In this document: one piece after another, positions 6,470-13,290 of the stretch
How positions within the stretch are numbered: position 1 is the stretch's first letter
Layout of the letters: each line of letters begins with the position of its first letter
Translations under genes and position numbers: made by a program
The notes under the pieces: model-generated
What the model saw: only the letters and a program-made list of their open reading frames with translations
Told to the model about the DNA's origin: nothing
Database searches by the model: none
Assembly: GCA_007120055.1 (NCBI GenBank)
Contig: SKOL01000178.1
Span: 1-13,479, forward strand
Direction of reading: 5' to 3'
Origin: Anaerobacillus sp.
GTDB taxonomy: Bacteria > Bacillota > Bacilli > Bacillales_H > Anaerobacillaceae
Length of the DNA: 13,479 nt

Positions 6470-8065
6470 TTAATTAATGTTTGTCTTGTCTTCTTCTAAA
6501 AGATCAATAATATAATCTTTTAAATCAACCATGCGAAGATACTTCGGTTTTTTATCAGTGCCAGCAATAATTAAGGCAGCAAGAGTATCATTAGCATGAA
6601 TGCCCCCGTGCTCACCACCATCCTCATGAATAGGAGCGCCTTCAGAATAAAACTGAAACCCTGGATTAGCGGTTAAAATTAATGCAGGTATATCATTGCT
6701 TTGAAGAGCGGTGTCTAGTTGATTTAAAACATCCGGATTGTCGACATACTTTAAATCTTTGTTATGTTCATCAATTTTTATAGAGGCTACCTTTTCGTCT
6801 CCTTCAATATCCCATCCTTGGTCATACCGATCATGATATTGGTCACCACGTTTAAAGCGAAAGAAATCATTGTATTTTGGTGATAATACGTAATTCCACT
6901 CCCCATCGTTCCAACTTGCCATTGCAATACGTTCATCGCTCATTGCGATTTTAGCTAACTTCGGTATTGCCTCAGTTTGATTAGGAGCATATACATAAGT
7001 CATGCGATGATTGTTGGCAAAAGCTAAATCATAGTCGCTTACTTTTTCCCCTAATGGAGCAATTGAAAAGTCTTCGTATAAATGCTCTAGGTCGATCGTT
7101 AATTCAACGTCATTATCAATCAGTTTATCTTGTCCGTGATCTCCTAATACGATAAAAATGTTTTCCTCAAGTGCCTTATCCCAACTTTCATAACCATTTA
7201 ATATTTCTTGGAAAAAGGTTTCTGCTCTCTCAAATCCTTTTAAATAATGGATACTATTTTCATGAGCTTCACGGTCAAAGTCAGGCAAAAATACGGTTAG
7301 AAAATCTGGTTGTTCCTCACTTTGAATGATTGCTTTTGTTGCTTCTACGGAAAATTCATCATTTAGACCGAGTTTACGAAAAACAGATTCTGGCAACTGC
7401 TTGTCTTTAAGTGCCTTCGGTTTAACAAGTTGTCCGAAAGCGAGTAAGTCTGGGCCCATCGTTTTAAAACCTTCAGGTAAGCCGATCGTTTCTCTAAAGA
7501 CAGGGGGGATATTCATTGAATGCGATTTAGGACCTCTATATACAATGAAATTCACGGATCCCGTTGAATAACCTTTTTCATGCAAGTCTTCAAAGAGTGT
7601 CGTAACGTTTGGACTTAGATGTGTATTGTTCAAGTGATAAAGGGAATCTTCGATCGTTTGCTCTGGACTTAGCTTAATTAACTTTTTTAGTGATGCCCCA
7701 TAATCAACATAGCGGTCTTCATTAACGTTATACCAATTCAACCCAGGTATTTTATGCTCATCAGCCATCTTCCCGGTTAAAATTGTACTTTCAATAACGA
7801 CAGACATTGACGGAAATGGAGCAACCAATTCTTTATAGTACTGTCCATTTTCAATTAAAAACTGTAAGGAAGGAATGGTACCTTTTTCTTTTGTTCGATC
7901 AATAACTGAACCAGTCATCGAGTCAATAATGACTAAGATCACTTTTTTACTTGGGTCTTTATCGTCTTGTTCTAAACCTTTTATACTTGCTCCGTTCTCA
8001 GGAGTGTTCCCACAACCAGAAATAAGTAAGATCGTTAATATAAATGTTAGTAATCTCCTCATCAT
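6470..8065 (-). CDS. Lipoprotein of the type I phosphodiesterase / nucleotide pyrophosphatase (alkaline phosphatase-like) superfamily
   Basis: Probable membrane-anchored phosphoesterase on the outer face of the cell membrane. The first 18 residues are a lipoprotein signal with lipobox LISGC (Cys18). The two-metal site of the superfamily is visible in order: Asp48 in VILVIIDSM, a nucleophile region APFPSMS (82-88) with Ser86 or Ser88 where Thr is common, DFDREAH (262-268), LGDHG (307-311) and EHGGIH (485-490). The substrate cannot be told: nucleotides, phospholipid head groups and sugar phosphates are all handled by relatives. At 531 residues it is a complete domain plus a C-terminal region after the usual core. 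AAAGGAG precedes the start. It lies 39 bp after a one-helix membrane protein gene on the same strand, so the two are probably one transcript. Confidence 0.85.
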   Translation of the reverse strand: MMRRLLTFILTILLISGCGNTPENGASIKGLEQDDKDPSKKVILVIIDSMTGSVIDRTKEKGTIPSLQFLIENGQYYKELVAPFPSMSVVIESTILTGKMADEHKIPGLNWYNVNEDRYVDYGASLKKLIKLSPEQTIEDSLYHLNNTHLSPNVTTLFEDLHEKGYSTGSVNFIVYRGPKSHSMNIPPVFRETIGLPEGFKTMGPDLLAFGQLVKPKALKDKQLPESVFRKLGLNDEFSVEATKAIIQSEEQPDFLTVFLPDFDREAHENSIHYLKGFERAETFFQEILNGYESWDKALEENIFIVLGDHGQDKLIDNDVELTIDLEHLYEDFSIAPLGEKVSDYDLAFANNHRMTYVYAPNQTEAIPKLAKIAMSDERIAMASWNDGEWNYVLSPKYNDFFRFKRGDQYHDRYDQGWDIEGDEKVASIKIDEHNKDLKYVDNPDVLNQLDTALQSNDIPALILTANPGFQFYSEGAPIHEDGGEHGGIHANDTLAALIIAGTDKKPKYLRMVDLKDYIIDLLEEDKTNIN

Positions 8066-8104
8066 AAATACTCCTTTATTTTCTGTGAAAATTTAGTTTT
8101 TTTA

Positions 8105-8659
8105 TTATGTGTAGGGAATGGGAGTATTAGTCATTTTTTCTTCTTTTTGAATTTCAGTGAGCATTTTATCGAGTTGTTTAACTAATTGCTCTGAAGCAAC
8201 TATCATCTTTCCGACATCCCCTGATCTTTGCTCTATATCTCCAGAAAAAACCGTTCTTAATTTATGATGTTTGTTAACCCAATACTTTTGGCGGTAGTTA
8301 TTGTATGTGTGAAAGTAAAGCTGAATTTGTTCTACATTATTTTTAGAGAAAGCTTGTTGTAATAAATCCTCACTAATTCCAATAGTGGTTGGCGTATTTT
8401 CTATCGATTTCATATGAAGATTTGTCGTTTGTTTATGTACAGCATTTCGAATTGTAAACATCTTTAAATACACAGCCGTGATGAGCTCTTCTTTTAGGTA
8501 TTTTCTTGAAAGGTCAACTTCGTTCCGGCTTCCAACAGTTTCTGTATTTTTTTGCATTTTTAATCGATGTATTATTTTGAAGGAAACGAGTAACTGACAT
8601 ATCGATAAGATAATAACGATGACTACAGCAATTATTATAAAAATTATTAAATGGTCCAT
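8105..8659 (-). CDS. Unknown single-span membrane protein
   Basis: I do not recognise this 184-residue protein. It starts with a strongly hydrophobic helix (about 4-28, mostly Ile and Val) and continues as a charged, helix-rich domain with no Cys motif or catalytic signature. GGAGG five bases before the ATG supports the start. It is first in an apparent two-gene unit with the lipoprotein phosphodiesterase downstream, 39 bp away, so it may help place or regulate that enzyme; this is inference from position. The coding sequence is AT-rich like its neighbours, with no sign of truncation. Its upstream region contains short tandem repeats and a hairpin repeat element. Confidence 0.7.
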   Translation of the reverse strand: MDHLIIFIIIAVVIVIILSICQLLVSFKIIHRLKMQKNTETVGSRNEVDLSRKYLKEELITAVYLKMFTIRNAVHKQTTNLHMKSIENTPTTIGISEDLLQQAFSKNNVEQIQLYFHTYNNYRQKYWVNKHHKLRTVFSGDIEQRSGDVGKMIVASEQLVKQLDKMLTEIQKEEKMTNTPIPYT

Positions 8660-8670
8660 TTGTGCCTCCA

Positions 8671-8710
8671 GTTGGATAGTTGGTTTGTTGGTTAGTGGAC
8701 AGTTGGTTAG
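8671..8710. repeat. Short tandem octamer array
   Basis: Five near-identical units based on GTTGGTTA run head to tail: GTTGGATA, GTTGGTTT, GTTGGTTA, GTGGACA (one base short) and GTTGGTTA. The array starts two bases beyond the ribosome binding site of the minus-strand membrane protein gene, so it lies in that gene's leader or promoter and could change length by slippage. Confidence 0.6.
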
Positions 8711-8730
8711 GCCACTCGCCCAGAATTTTC

Positions 8731-8872
8731 ATATTAGATGGTGATGATGCTTCGTCATGACGGTTTTGTATGAAAAAAGGCGGGTGTTTTTGCGAACGAC
8801 CGTCTGAGATTCGGTAGAAGGTCAAGGTAAAGTGAGTGAAAGCACCCGTCTTTTCAATATTAGATGGAGACG
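8731..8872. repeat. Hairpin repeat element, copy B, flanked by an 11-bp direct repeat
   Basis: Second copy of the element at 1163-1297. The stem GGCGGGTGTTTT (from 8779) pairs with AAAGCACCCGTC (to 8850) through Watson-Crick and two G-U pairs. The internal blocks CGTCTGAGATTCG and AGAAGGTCA are identical to copy A. ATATTAGATGG occurs exactly at 8731-8741 and at 8857-8867, either as element ends or as a target duplication. It occupies the divergent spacer between the membrane protein gene and the spoVA-type cluster. The rest of that 396-bp spacer holds the octamer array and a promoter candidate; 8873-8978 shows nothing I can name. Confidence 0.75.
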
Positions 8873-8978
8873 GTTACCATCAAGATACTTATATATGTAA
8901 AAAGCCTGTAGCTAAAGAATAACAAATATTACAAACCATTAAAATGATTGATGTCGTTAAAGTATGGATTCATTTGGG

Positions 8979-9008
8979 CGAATACCATAACGAAAAGAAA
9001 TCAAAATA
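8979..9008 (+). promoter_or_regulatory. Candidate sigma-G (forespore) promoter for the spoVA2-type cluster
   Basis: CGAATA (8979-8984), a 17-base spacer and CAAAATA (9002-9008) resemble the sigma-G pattern TGAATA / CATnnTA. The -10 lies 47 bases before the first start codon. Known spoVA operons are sigma-G dependent, which makes this reading sensible but not proven. Confidence 0.45.
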
Positions 9009-9055
9009 ATATTTGAACAAAAAGTTCACTAATAAATAATTCTGGAGGTTTTAAC

Positions 9056-9259
9056 ATGACTGTAGCATCTCAAGTAAAACAAACTCTTGCTGGATTAAAA
9101 AGTGCACAAGCGAGCTTTGAAACATTTGCACTTCAAACAGAAAATCAACAAGCGAAACAAATGTTTCAAAATTGTGCTCAACAAACTCAAATGATTGTTG
9201 ACACATTAAGTCCACGCGTCCAAGAAATTGAACAAGAAGAACCACAATACAAGAACTAA
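9056..9259 (+). CDS. DUF1657 small protein, first gene of the spoVA2-type cluster
   Basis: A 67-residue, helix-rich, probably soluble protein of the DUF1657 family, whose function is unknown but which recurs in spoVA2mob-type operons. It starts MTVASQVKQTLAGLKSAQ, carries FALQTENQQAKQMF (24-37) and ends with the acidic tail QEEPQYKN. It is a clear paralogue of the protein at 12023-12229 and of the C-terminal 50 residues of the DUF421 protein at 12422-13285. GGAGG (9044-9048) is well placed. A strong hairpin with a T run follows before the next gene, so this first gene may be made in larger amounts than the rest. Confidence 0.88.
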   Translation: MTVASQVKQTLAGLKSAQASFETFALQTENQQAKQMFQNCAQQTQMIVDTLSPRVQEIEQEEPQYKN

Positions 9260-9261
9260 AA

Positions 9262-9390
9262 AACGCCTAGCCCTTTGAGCGTTTGAAACCACCGATGTTT
9301 CTCACCTCGGAGATGTCCTCATGAAGAGATAAATCGTCGTTGGCTCTCCGACGCTTTTCAGGGTTGACCAAGGCGCCTTGCGCTTTTCTT
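9262..9390. repeat. Remnant of a GC-rich dispersed Bacillaceae-type repeat
   Basis: AACGCCTAGCCC (9262-9273) at the left and GGCGCCTTGCGCTTTTCTT (9372-9390) at the right resemble the two ends of the dispersed repeat also seen in short form at 3114-3131. The right end contains the perfect palindrome CAAGGCGCCTTG (9369-9380). The middle is unlike any gene. It fills the spacer between the first DUF1657 gene and the terminator-like hairpin at 9391-9473. Confidence 0.5.
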
Positions 9391-9473
9391 AAGGAGCTGT
9401 TCCTCAAAAAAGTGTCAGATACGTTTTCACCCTATATATAGACATGTCGGACACTTTTGAACAGCTCTTTTTT
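9391..9473 (+). terminator. Strong terminator-like hairpin inside the spoVA2-type cluster
   Basis: AAGGAGCTGTTC (9391-9402) pairs with GAACAGCTCTTT (9459-9470) with one wobble, and AAAAGTGTC (9408-9416) pairs perfectly with GACACTTTT (9450-9458). A run of six Ts (9468-9473) closes it. It lies between the first DUF1657 gene and the lipoprotein gene and should reduce read-through. Confidence 0.7.
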
Positions 9474-9547
9474 CCTACATACATAAAAAACATAAACATG
9501 CAAAAAATAATTCATACCGTATTTTTGAAGAGATGGGACTGATATGA

Positions 9548-9991
9548 ATGATAATGAAAAAAACTGTCTTTTTTTCGATGCTTATTCTCGTTTTATTAAT
9601 AACTGCTTGTAATATCGGTGGCCAAGCCGACGAAGTAAAGCCATTATTTATCGGAGCAAATAAAGTGTTCGATCAAACGAAAGCAGATGAAGCGAAACAA
9701 CTAGTTCTTTCTATGGAAGAAGTCGTAGAAGTAAAAGGAGTAAATAAAGAAGAGAACATTTATATAGCTGCAAAAGTGAAACAGTTTGATCGTTTCTTTT
9801 TAGATCGAATTCGTAATGAGGCCCATGACAAAATAAAAAAACGATTTCCTGAAGCGAATGTACATGTTTCAACTGACAAAAAAGTTTTTCTTGAGTTAGA
9901 AAAGTTAGAAAGAAAAATTTATCAAAATAAGATCAACAAAGAAAATGTTGAAAAACAGATTAAAAAAATTGAGGATTTTATGACAGGATAA
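9548..9991 (+). CDS. YhcN/YlaJ-type sporulation lipoprotein
   Basis: A 147-residue lipoprotein of the spore-associated YhcN/YlaJ family. Members are found in the spore inner membrane or near it and their precise role is unclear. The signal peptide ends in lipobox ITAC, with Cys21 when counted from the first ATG. The mature part has the family look: VLSMEEVVEVKGVNKEENIYIAAKV (two blocks, about 52-76), then RIRNEAHDKIKKRFPEANVHVSTD and a basic coiled-coil-like tail. The ribosome binding site is weak (GAGATGGG), and ATG 9548 or 9554 could be used. It is the second gene of the spoVA2-type order. A CATACCGTA box at 9513-9521 might be part of a sporulation promoter of its own, since a terminator-like hairpin lies upstream. 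Confidence 0.82.
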   Translation: MIMKKTVFFSMLILVLLITACNIGGQADEVKPLFIGANKVFDQTKADEAKQLVLSMEEVVEVKGVNKEENIYIAAKVKQFDRFFLDRIRNEAHDKIKKRFPEANVHVSTDKKVFLELEKLERKIYQNKINKENVEKQIKKIEDFMTG

Positions 9992-10009
9992 GATTTTAAA
10001 TTAAATCAA

Positions 10010-10122
10010 TGAATTTCATAATTCATTATTCTCGCCACTAAGATCAATATATAGTTGCGTCAAAACCATTCGCAAACTATATATTGCTTGATATGGCTCA
10101 TTTTTGGTAATTATGAAATTCA
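10010..10122. repeat. 113-bp palindromic element between the lipoprotein gene and spoVAC
   Basis: TGAATTTCATAATT (10010-10023) pairs perfectly with 10109-10122. Nested inside, CAATATATAGTTGCG (10045-10059) pairs with CGCAAACTATATATTG (10071-10086) with one bulged base and an 11-base loop. The parts between the two stems are also loosely complementary. TTTTAAATTA occurs on both sides (9994-10003 and 10138-10147) as a direct repeat, which suggests a small inserted element. No T run follows, so it is not a standard terminator. Confidence 0.65.
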
Positions 10123-10163
10123 CTCAAATAGTTAAATTTTTAAATTAGAAAGGAGTGAAAATA

Positions 10164-10643
10164 ATGGCAGATCAAAAGAAGAAAAATTTAACTCCTGTAC
10201 AGCAAGAATATCATAGTTTAGCAAAAAAACATGAAATCCAAAGACCCGTATTGAAAAATTGTATTAAAGCTTTTTTAGTTGGTGGGTTCATATGTTTTAT
10301 TGGCCAATTTGTGCAAACTTTTTATGTCCACTTTTTTGAATTTAATGAAAGGACTGCCGGGAATCCAACGGTGGCGACAATGATATTTATCGCCGTTTTA
10401 TTAACGGGTTTTGGGGTTTATGACCGAATAGCCCAATTTGCAGGTGCAGGTACAGCCGTTCCAGTTACAGGCTTTGCAAACTCAGTAGCATCAGCGGCGA
10501 TCGAACATCGCACAGAAGGTTATGTATTAGGCGTTGGTGGTAATATGTTTAAGCTAGCAGGATCAGTCATTGTATTTGGCACTTTTGCTGCGTTTGTTAT
10601 CGCCATCATTAAAACTTTAATTGTGGGATGGGGGGGACTGTAA
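10164..10643 (+). CDS. spoVAC: Stage V sporulation protein AC (SpoVAC), spoVA2-type copy
   Basis: Integral membrane protein of the SpoVA machinery that moves Ca-dipicolinate into the forespore and out again in germination; B. subtilis SpoVAC behaves as a mechanosensitive channel. The 159-residue product has a basic N-terminus and membrane segments at about 34-55, 70-90 and 130-153. The family motif AQFAGAGTAVPVTGFANSVA (90-109) and the following AAIEHRTEGYVLG are clear. The start is ATG 10164, served by AAAGGAG at 10149-10155; an in-frame GTG at 10155 overlaps that site and is rejected. spoVAD begins one base after the stop. It is separated from the lipoprotein gene by a palindromic element. 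Confidence 0.95.
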   Translation: MADQKKKNLTPVQQEYHSLAKKHEIQRPVLKNCIKAFLVGGFICFIGQFVQTFYVHFFEFNERTAGNPTVATMIFIAVLLTGFGVYDRIAQFAGAGTAVPVTGFANSVASAAIEHRTEGYVLGVGGNMFKLAGSVIVFGTFAAFVIAIIKTLIVGWGGL

Positions 10644-10644
10644 A

Positions 10645-11661
10645 ATGATGTTAGGACATCGAACTTGGTTTTTTGAAAATAAACCGAGAATAATCGCAAC
10701 TGGCACAATTTGTGGTCCATTTGAAGGGAACGGTAAAATTCCCAACGACTTTGATACAATTCACGCCGATTTATGGCTCGATCAAGATTCTTATGAAAAA
10801 GCGCAAAAAGTAATGTTTGAAGAAGCATGTGCAAAGGCGATCGAAAAAGCGGGTTTAACAAAAGAAAAAATTGATTTTCTTTTAGGGGGAGATTTAATTA
10901 ATCAAATAACTCCTACGAGCTTTGCTTCGAGGACGTTAAGTGCACCGTACATAGGATTGTTTGGTGCTTGCTCTACTTCAATGGAAGGGTTAGCGTTAGC
11001 TTCGTTAATCGTTGATAGTGATTACGGTAAAAATGTGTTAGCTGGTACAGCGAGCCATAATACAGCAACAGAAAAACAATTTCGTTATCCTACAGAATAT
11101 GGTGGTCAAAAGCCACCAACAGCACAATGGACAGTTACTGCTGCTGGCGCTGCCGTCGTTTCGAAACAAGGTGACGGTCCTGTCGTAACTTCAGCAACTT
11201 TAGGAAGGGTAATTGACATGGGAATGACGGATCCGTTTAATATGGGTGGTGCTATGGCTCCTGCTGCTGTTGACACAATTACAGCACATTTAAAGGATCG
11301 TAATATTGACGCTTCTTACTATGATTATATTTTCACTGGAGATTTAGGTTCTATTGGTCGAGAAATAGCTCTTGATTTATTTAAAAAACATAGCATTCCA
11401 ATAGATAAGGAAAAATTTCAAGATTGTGGTCTGCTAATTTATAAAGATGATCAACCAGTTTTTGCAGGCGGGAGTGGATGTGGTTGTTCGGCTGGCGTTA
11501 CATACGGTCACTTATTAAATCGAATGAAACAAGGCGAGATTAAACGTATGTTAGTAGTAGCAACAGGAGCATTATTATCGCCATTATCATTCCAACAAAA
11601 TGAAACAATTCCTTGTATCGCGCATGCTGTTGCTATTGAGGCTGGAGGTGCTACTGGATGA
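10645..11661 (+). CDS. spoVAD: Stage V sporulation protein AD (SpoVAD), spoVA2-type copy
   Basis: Peripheral protein of the SpoVA complex on the spore inner membrane; the B. subtilis protein binds dipicolinic acid and has a thiolase-like fold. The 338 residues equal the B. subtilis length. Conserved blocks are GACSTSM (107-113, Cys109 at the thiolase-like site), [20 protein letters not shown] (135-154), [14 protein letters not shown] (195-208), [17 protein letters not shown] (273-289) and [10 protein letters not shown] (304-313). Two ATGs in a row (10645 and 10648) are possible starts; a run of seven Gs just upstream serves both. The open frame reaches back into spoVAC but that part is not family-like. 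The stop overlaps the next start in ATGA, which indicates coupled translation with spoVAEb. Confidence 0.96.
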   Translation: MMLGHRTWFFENKPRIIATGTICGPFEGNGKIPNDFDTIHADLWLDQDSYEKAQKVMFEEACAKAIEKAGLTKEKIDFLLGGDLINQITPTSFASRTLSAPYIGLFGACSTSMEGLALASLIVDSDYGKNVLAGTASHNTATEKQFRYPTEYGGQKPPTAQWTVTAAGAAVVSKQGDGPVVTSATLGRVIDMGMTDPFNMGGAMAPAAVDTITAHLKDRNIDASYYDYIFTGDLGSIGREIALDLFKKHSIPIDKEKFQDCGLLIYKDDQPVFAGGSGCGCSAGVTYGHLLNRMKQGEIKRMLVVATGALLSPLSFQQNETIPCIAHAVAIEAGGATG

Positions 11662-12008
11662 TCTTTTTTTGGGCTTTTGTTGTAGGTGGAATTATTTGTG
11701 TCATTGGACAAGTGTTAATGGATGTCATGAAGCTAACACCGGCACATACAATGAGCGCTTTAGTTGTTAGTGGAGCGGTATTAGATGGCATAGGGTTATA
11801 TGAACCGTTAATTGATTTTGCAGGAGCAGGTGCAACCATTCCAATCACATCCTTCGGTAATGCTCTCGTTCACGGTGCAATGGCCGAAGCGGAACGTCAC
11901 GGTATAGTCGGTGTCATTACCGGGATTTTTGAAGTAACAAGTGCTGGTATATCAGCCGCGATAATATTTGGTTTTATCGCCGCTCTTGTATTTAAACCGA
12001 AAGGATAA
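11658..12008 (+). CDS. spoVAEB: Stage V sporulation protein AEb (SpoVAEb), spoVA2-type copy
   Basis: Small integral membrane protein, third member of the core SpoVAC-AD-AEb set needed for Ca-DPA passage. The 116 residues include hydrophobic segments at about 3-22, 32-48, 83-110 and the strongly conserved stretch [20 protein letters not shown] (52-71), followed by [11 protein letters not shown]. Its start overlaps the end of spoVAD by four bases. The FAGAG..xPxTxFxN block is also present in SpoVAC, which points to common ancestry of the two. The other spoVA members (AA, AB, AEa, AF) are absent here, as expected for a spoVA2-type operon and unlike the chromosomal sigma-G operon of B. subtilis. 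Confidence 0.95.
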   Translation: MIFFWAFVVGGIICVIGQVLMDVMKLTPAHTMSALVVSGAVLDGIGLYEPLIDFAGAGATIPITSFGNALVHGAMAEAERHGIVGVITGIFEVTSAGISAAIIFGFIAALVFKPKG

Positions 12009-12022
12009 GGAGTTGATGGTAA

Positions 12023-12229
12023 ATGACGGTCGGTTCACAAGTAAAGCAATGTTTAGCTAGTTTGAAAAGTATAGAAGCTAATTTAAATAGTCTTTCTTTA
12101 AAGACCGAAGATGAAGAGGCTCGCCATGCCTTTCATGAGAGTTGCTTAAAAACTCGTAAAGTGCTTCAACAGATAGAAGCACGGGTTGGTGAATTAGAAT
12201 ATGAAGAACCACAATATAAAGGCTTTTGA
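12023..12229 (+). CDS. DUF1657 small protein, second copy
   Basis: A 68-residue paralogue of the first gene in the cluster. It shares MTV.SQVKQ.LA.LKS at the start, L.LKTEDEEARHAFHE in the middle and EEPQYK at the end, followed by GF. It carries two Cys residues (10 and 41) and is otherwise charged and helical. AAGGAG (12007-12012) overlaps the spoVAEb stop region, and only 14 bases separate the two genes, so they are co-transcribed. No function is established for the family. A structured 150-bp spacer separates it from the DUF421 gene. Confidence 0.87.
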   Translation: MTVGSQVKQCLASLKSIEANLNSLSLKTEDEEARHAFHESCLKTRKVLQQIEARVGELEYEEPQYKGF

Positions 12230-12403
12230 ACATCTTCTTTAAATGCATGCTAAAAAAGGAGGATAATCAGAGCCGAGGAGGTCGAGGCGGCGAAGCTTCG
12301 AGCAGCGGAATGTATGATATTAATACATGAGTAGCGCAGAAGCAAGCCAACGAAGAGATTCACAAGCTATGATTACCGGTCTTTTTAAACATCCTCTTTA
12401 AAT
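12221..12403. repeat. Structured element bounded by 16-bp direct repeats
   Basis: AACATCTTCTTTAAAT (12229-12244) recurs as AACATCCTCTTTAAAT (12388-12403), one base different, with CTTTT also shared just upstream of each. Immediately inside, GGATAATCAGAGC (from 12260) is nearly complementary to GCTATGATTACC (to 12377), and the A run and T run outside these extend the stem. The centre has CGAAGCTTCG and the small hairpin ATGTAT..ATACAT (12310-12327). The interior is much more GC-rich than the flanks. The left repeat overlaps the last codons of the DUF1657 gene. Confidence 0.6.
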
Positions 12404-12421
12404 ATAGAAAGGAGAGGGAAA

Positions 12422-13285
12422 ATGATCATACCAGGTTGGGTTGAGATTTTACTTAGAACAACTGTAGCTTTTTTAATATTACTTGCAGCACCCAAAATTT
12501 TTAGAAGAACGTCAATTACCCATTTTTCGTATTTTGAAGCTTCAGCAATGATTATTATTGCTGTAATTTTAGCTGTTGGTTCCTTTCATATTGGTATTCC
12601 GGTCGGCTATTCAATCACGGCGCTAATTACTTGGGTTTTAATTGTAGGGGTCGTTAATTACATCTCATTGAAAAGTGTATCTTTTAGAAATTTCATTCAC
12701 GGAAAAGGAATACCTGTCATTAAAGACGGAAAAGTGTTGGAAGAAAACTTGAAGAAGGAACGATATACTACCGACGATTTATTGAAGCAATTAAGGGCAA
12801 GAAATGTCTTTAAAGTAGCAGATGTTGAATTTGCTGTCTTAGAATCGAGTGGGGATATTAATGTTTTATTAAAAAAAGAAAATCAACCTTTAACACCAAA
12901 AGATATGCTTATACCGGTGGCGCCAGTTAAAGAACCACAAACCATTGTAATGGACGGGAAAGTAATGGATGAGGCTCTAGCAACGGTTGGTTTAAATCGT
13001 GGTTGGCTTGAAGCTGAATTAGAAAAACAAGGAATAGCGATTGAAAATGTATTTATTGGTCAGGTAGACAGTTATGGCGAGCTAACGGTTGATTTGTTTG
13101 ACGATAAAATAAAGGTCCCTGAACCGAAAGAAAAACCTTTATTACTTGCATCAATTAAAAAGACTCAAGCAGATTTGGAGATTTTTGCCCTGCAAACGGA
13201 GAATGAACAAGCAAAAGATTTATTTAAATACAGTGCTAGTGAAATGGAAGAAGTTCTAAAAACAGTTCAAAAATATTTACATTAA
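12422..13285 (+). CDS. DUF421 (YetF-like) membrane protein fused to a C-terminal DUF1657 module
   Basis: Last gene of the spoVA2-type cluster, 287 residues. Three membrane segments lie at about 8-25, 40-56 and 61-80. Two related cytoplasmic-type lobes follow: PVIKDGKVLEENL..(98-151) and TIVMDGKVMDEAL..(174-226), each continuing with a helix and a strand ending in SSGDINVLL or SYGELTVDL. Residues 239-287 (LLASIKKTQADLEIFALQTE and on) match DUF1657, with FALQTEN.QAK.LF as in the first gene of the cluster, but without its EEPQYK tail. DUF421 proteins are spore or vegetative membrane proteins of unclear role. The fusion is known for spoVA2mob-type operons. AAAGGAGAGG (12408-12417) gives a strong ribosome binding site, and a terminator follows directly. 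Confidence 0.9.
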   Translation: MIIPGWVEILLRTTVAFLILLAAPKIFRRTSITHFSYFEASAMIIIAVILAVGSFHIGIPVGYSITALITWVLIVGVVNYISLKSVSFRNFIHGKGIPVIKDGKVLEENLKKERYTTDDLLKQLRARNVFKVADVEFAVLESSGDINVLLKKENQPLTPKDMLIPVAPVKEPQTIVMDGKVMDEALATVGLNRGWLEAELEKQGIAIENVFIGQVDSYGELTVDLFDDKIKVPEPKEKPLLLASIKKTQADLEIFALQTENEQAKDLFKYSASEMEEVLKTVQKYLH

Positions 13286-13290
13286 CACGT

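Noticed and set aside
7326..8096. Plus-strand open frames inside the phosphodiesterase region
   Set aside because: They are antisense shadows of the minus-strand gene, which has a clear signal peptide, ribosome binding site and metal-binding motifs.
8514..8825. 103-residue open frame on the minus strand
   Set aside because: It overlaps the membrane protein gene in another frame and runs through the octamer array and repeat copy B. Nothing in it looks like a protein domain.
10155..10163. GTG at 10155 as start of spoVAC
   Set aside because: It overlaps the Shine-Dalgarno sequence AAAGGAG, which serves the ATG at 10164.
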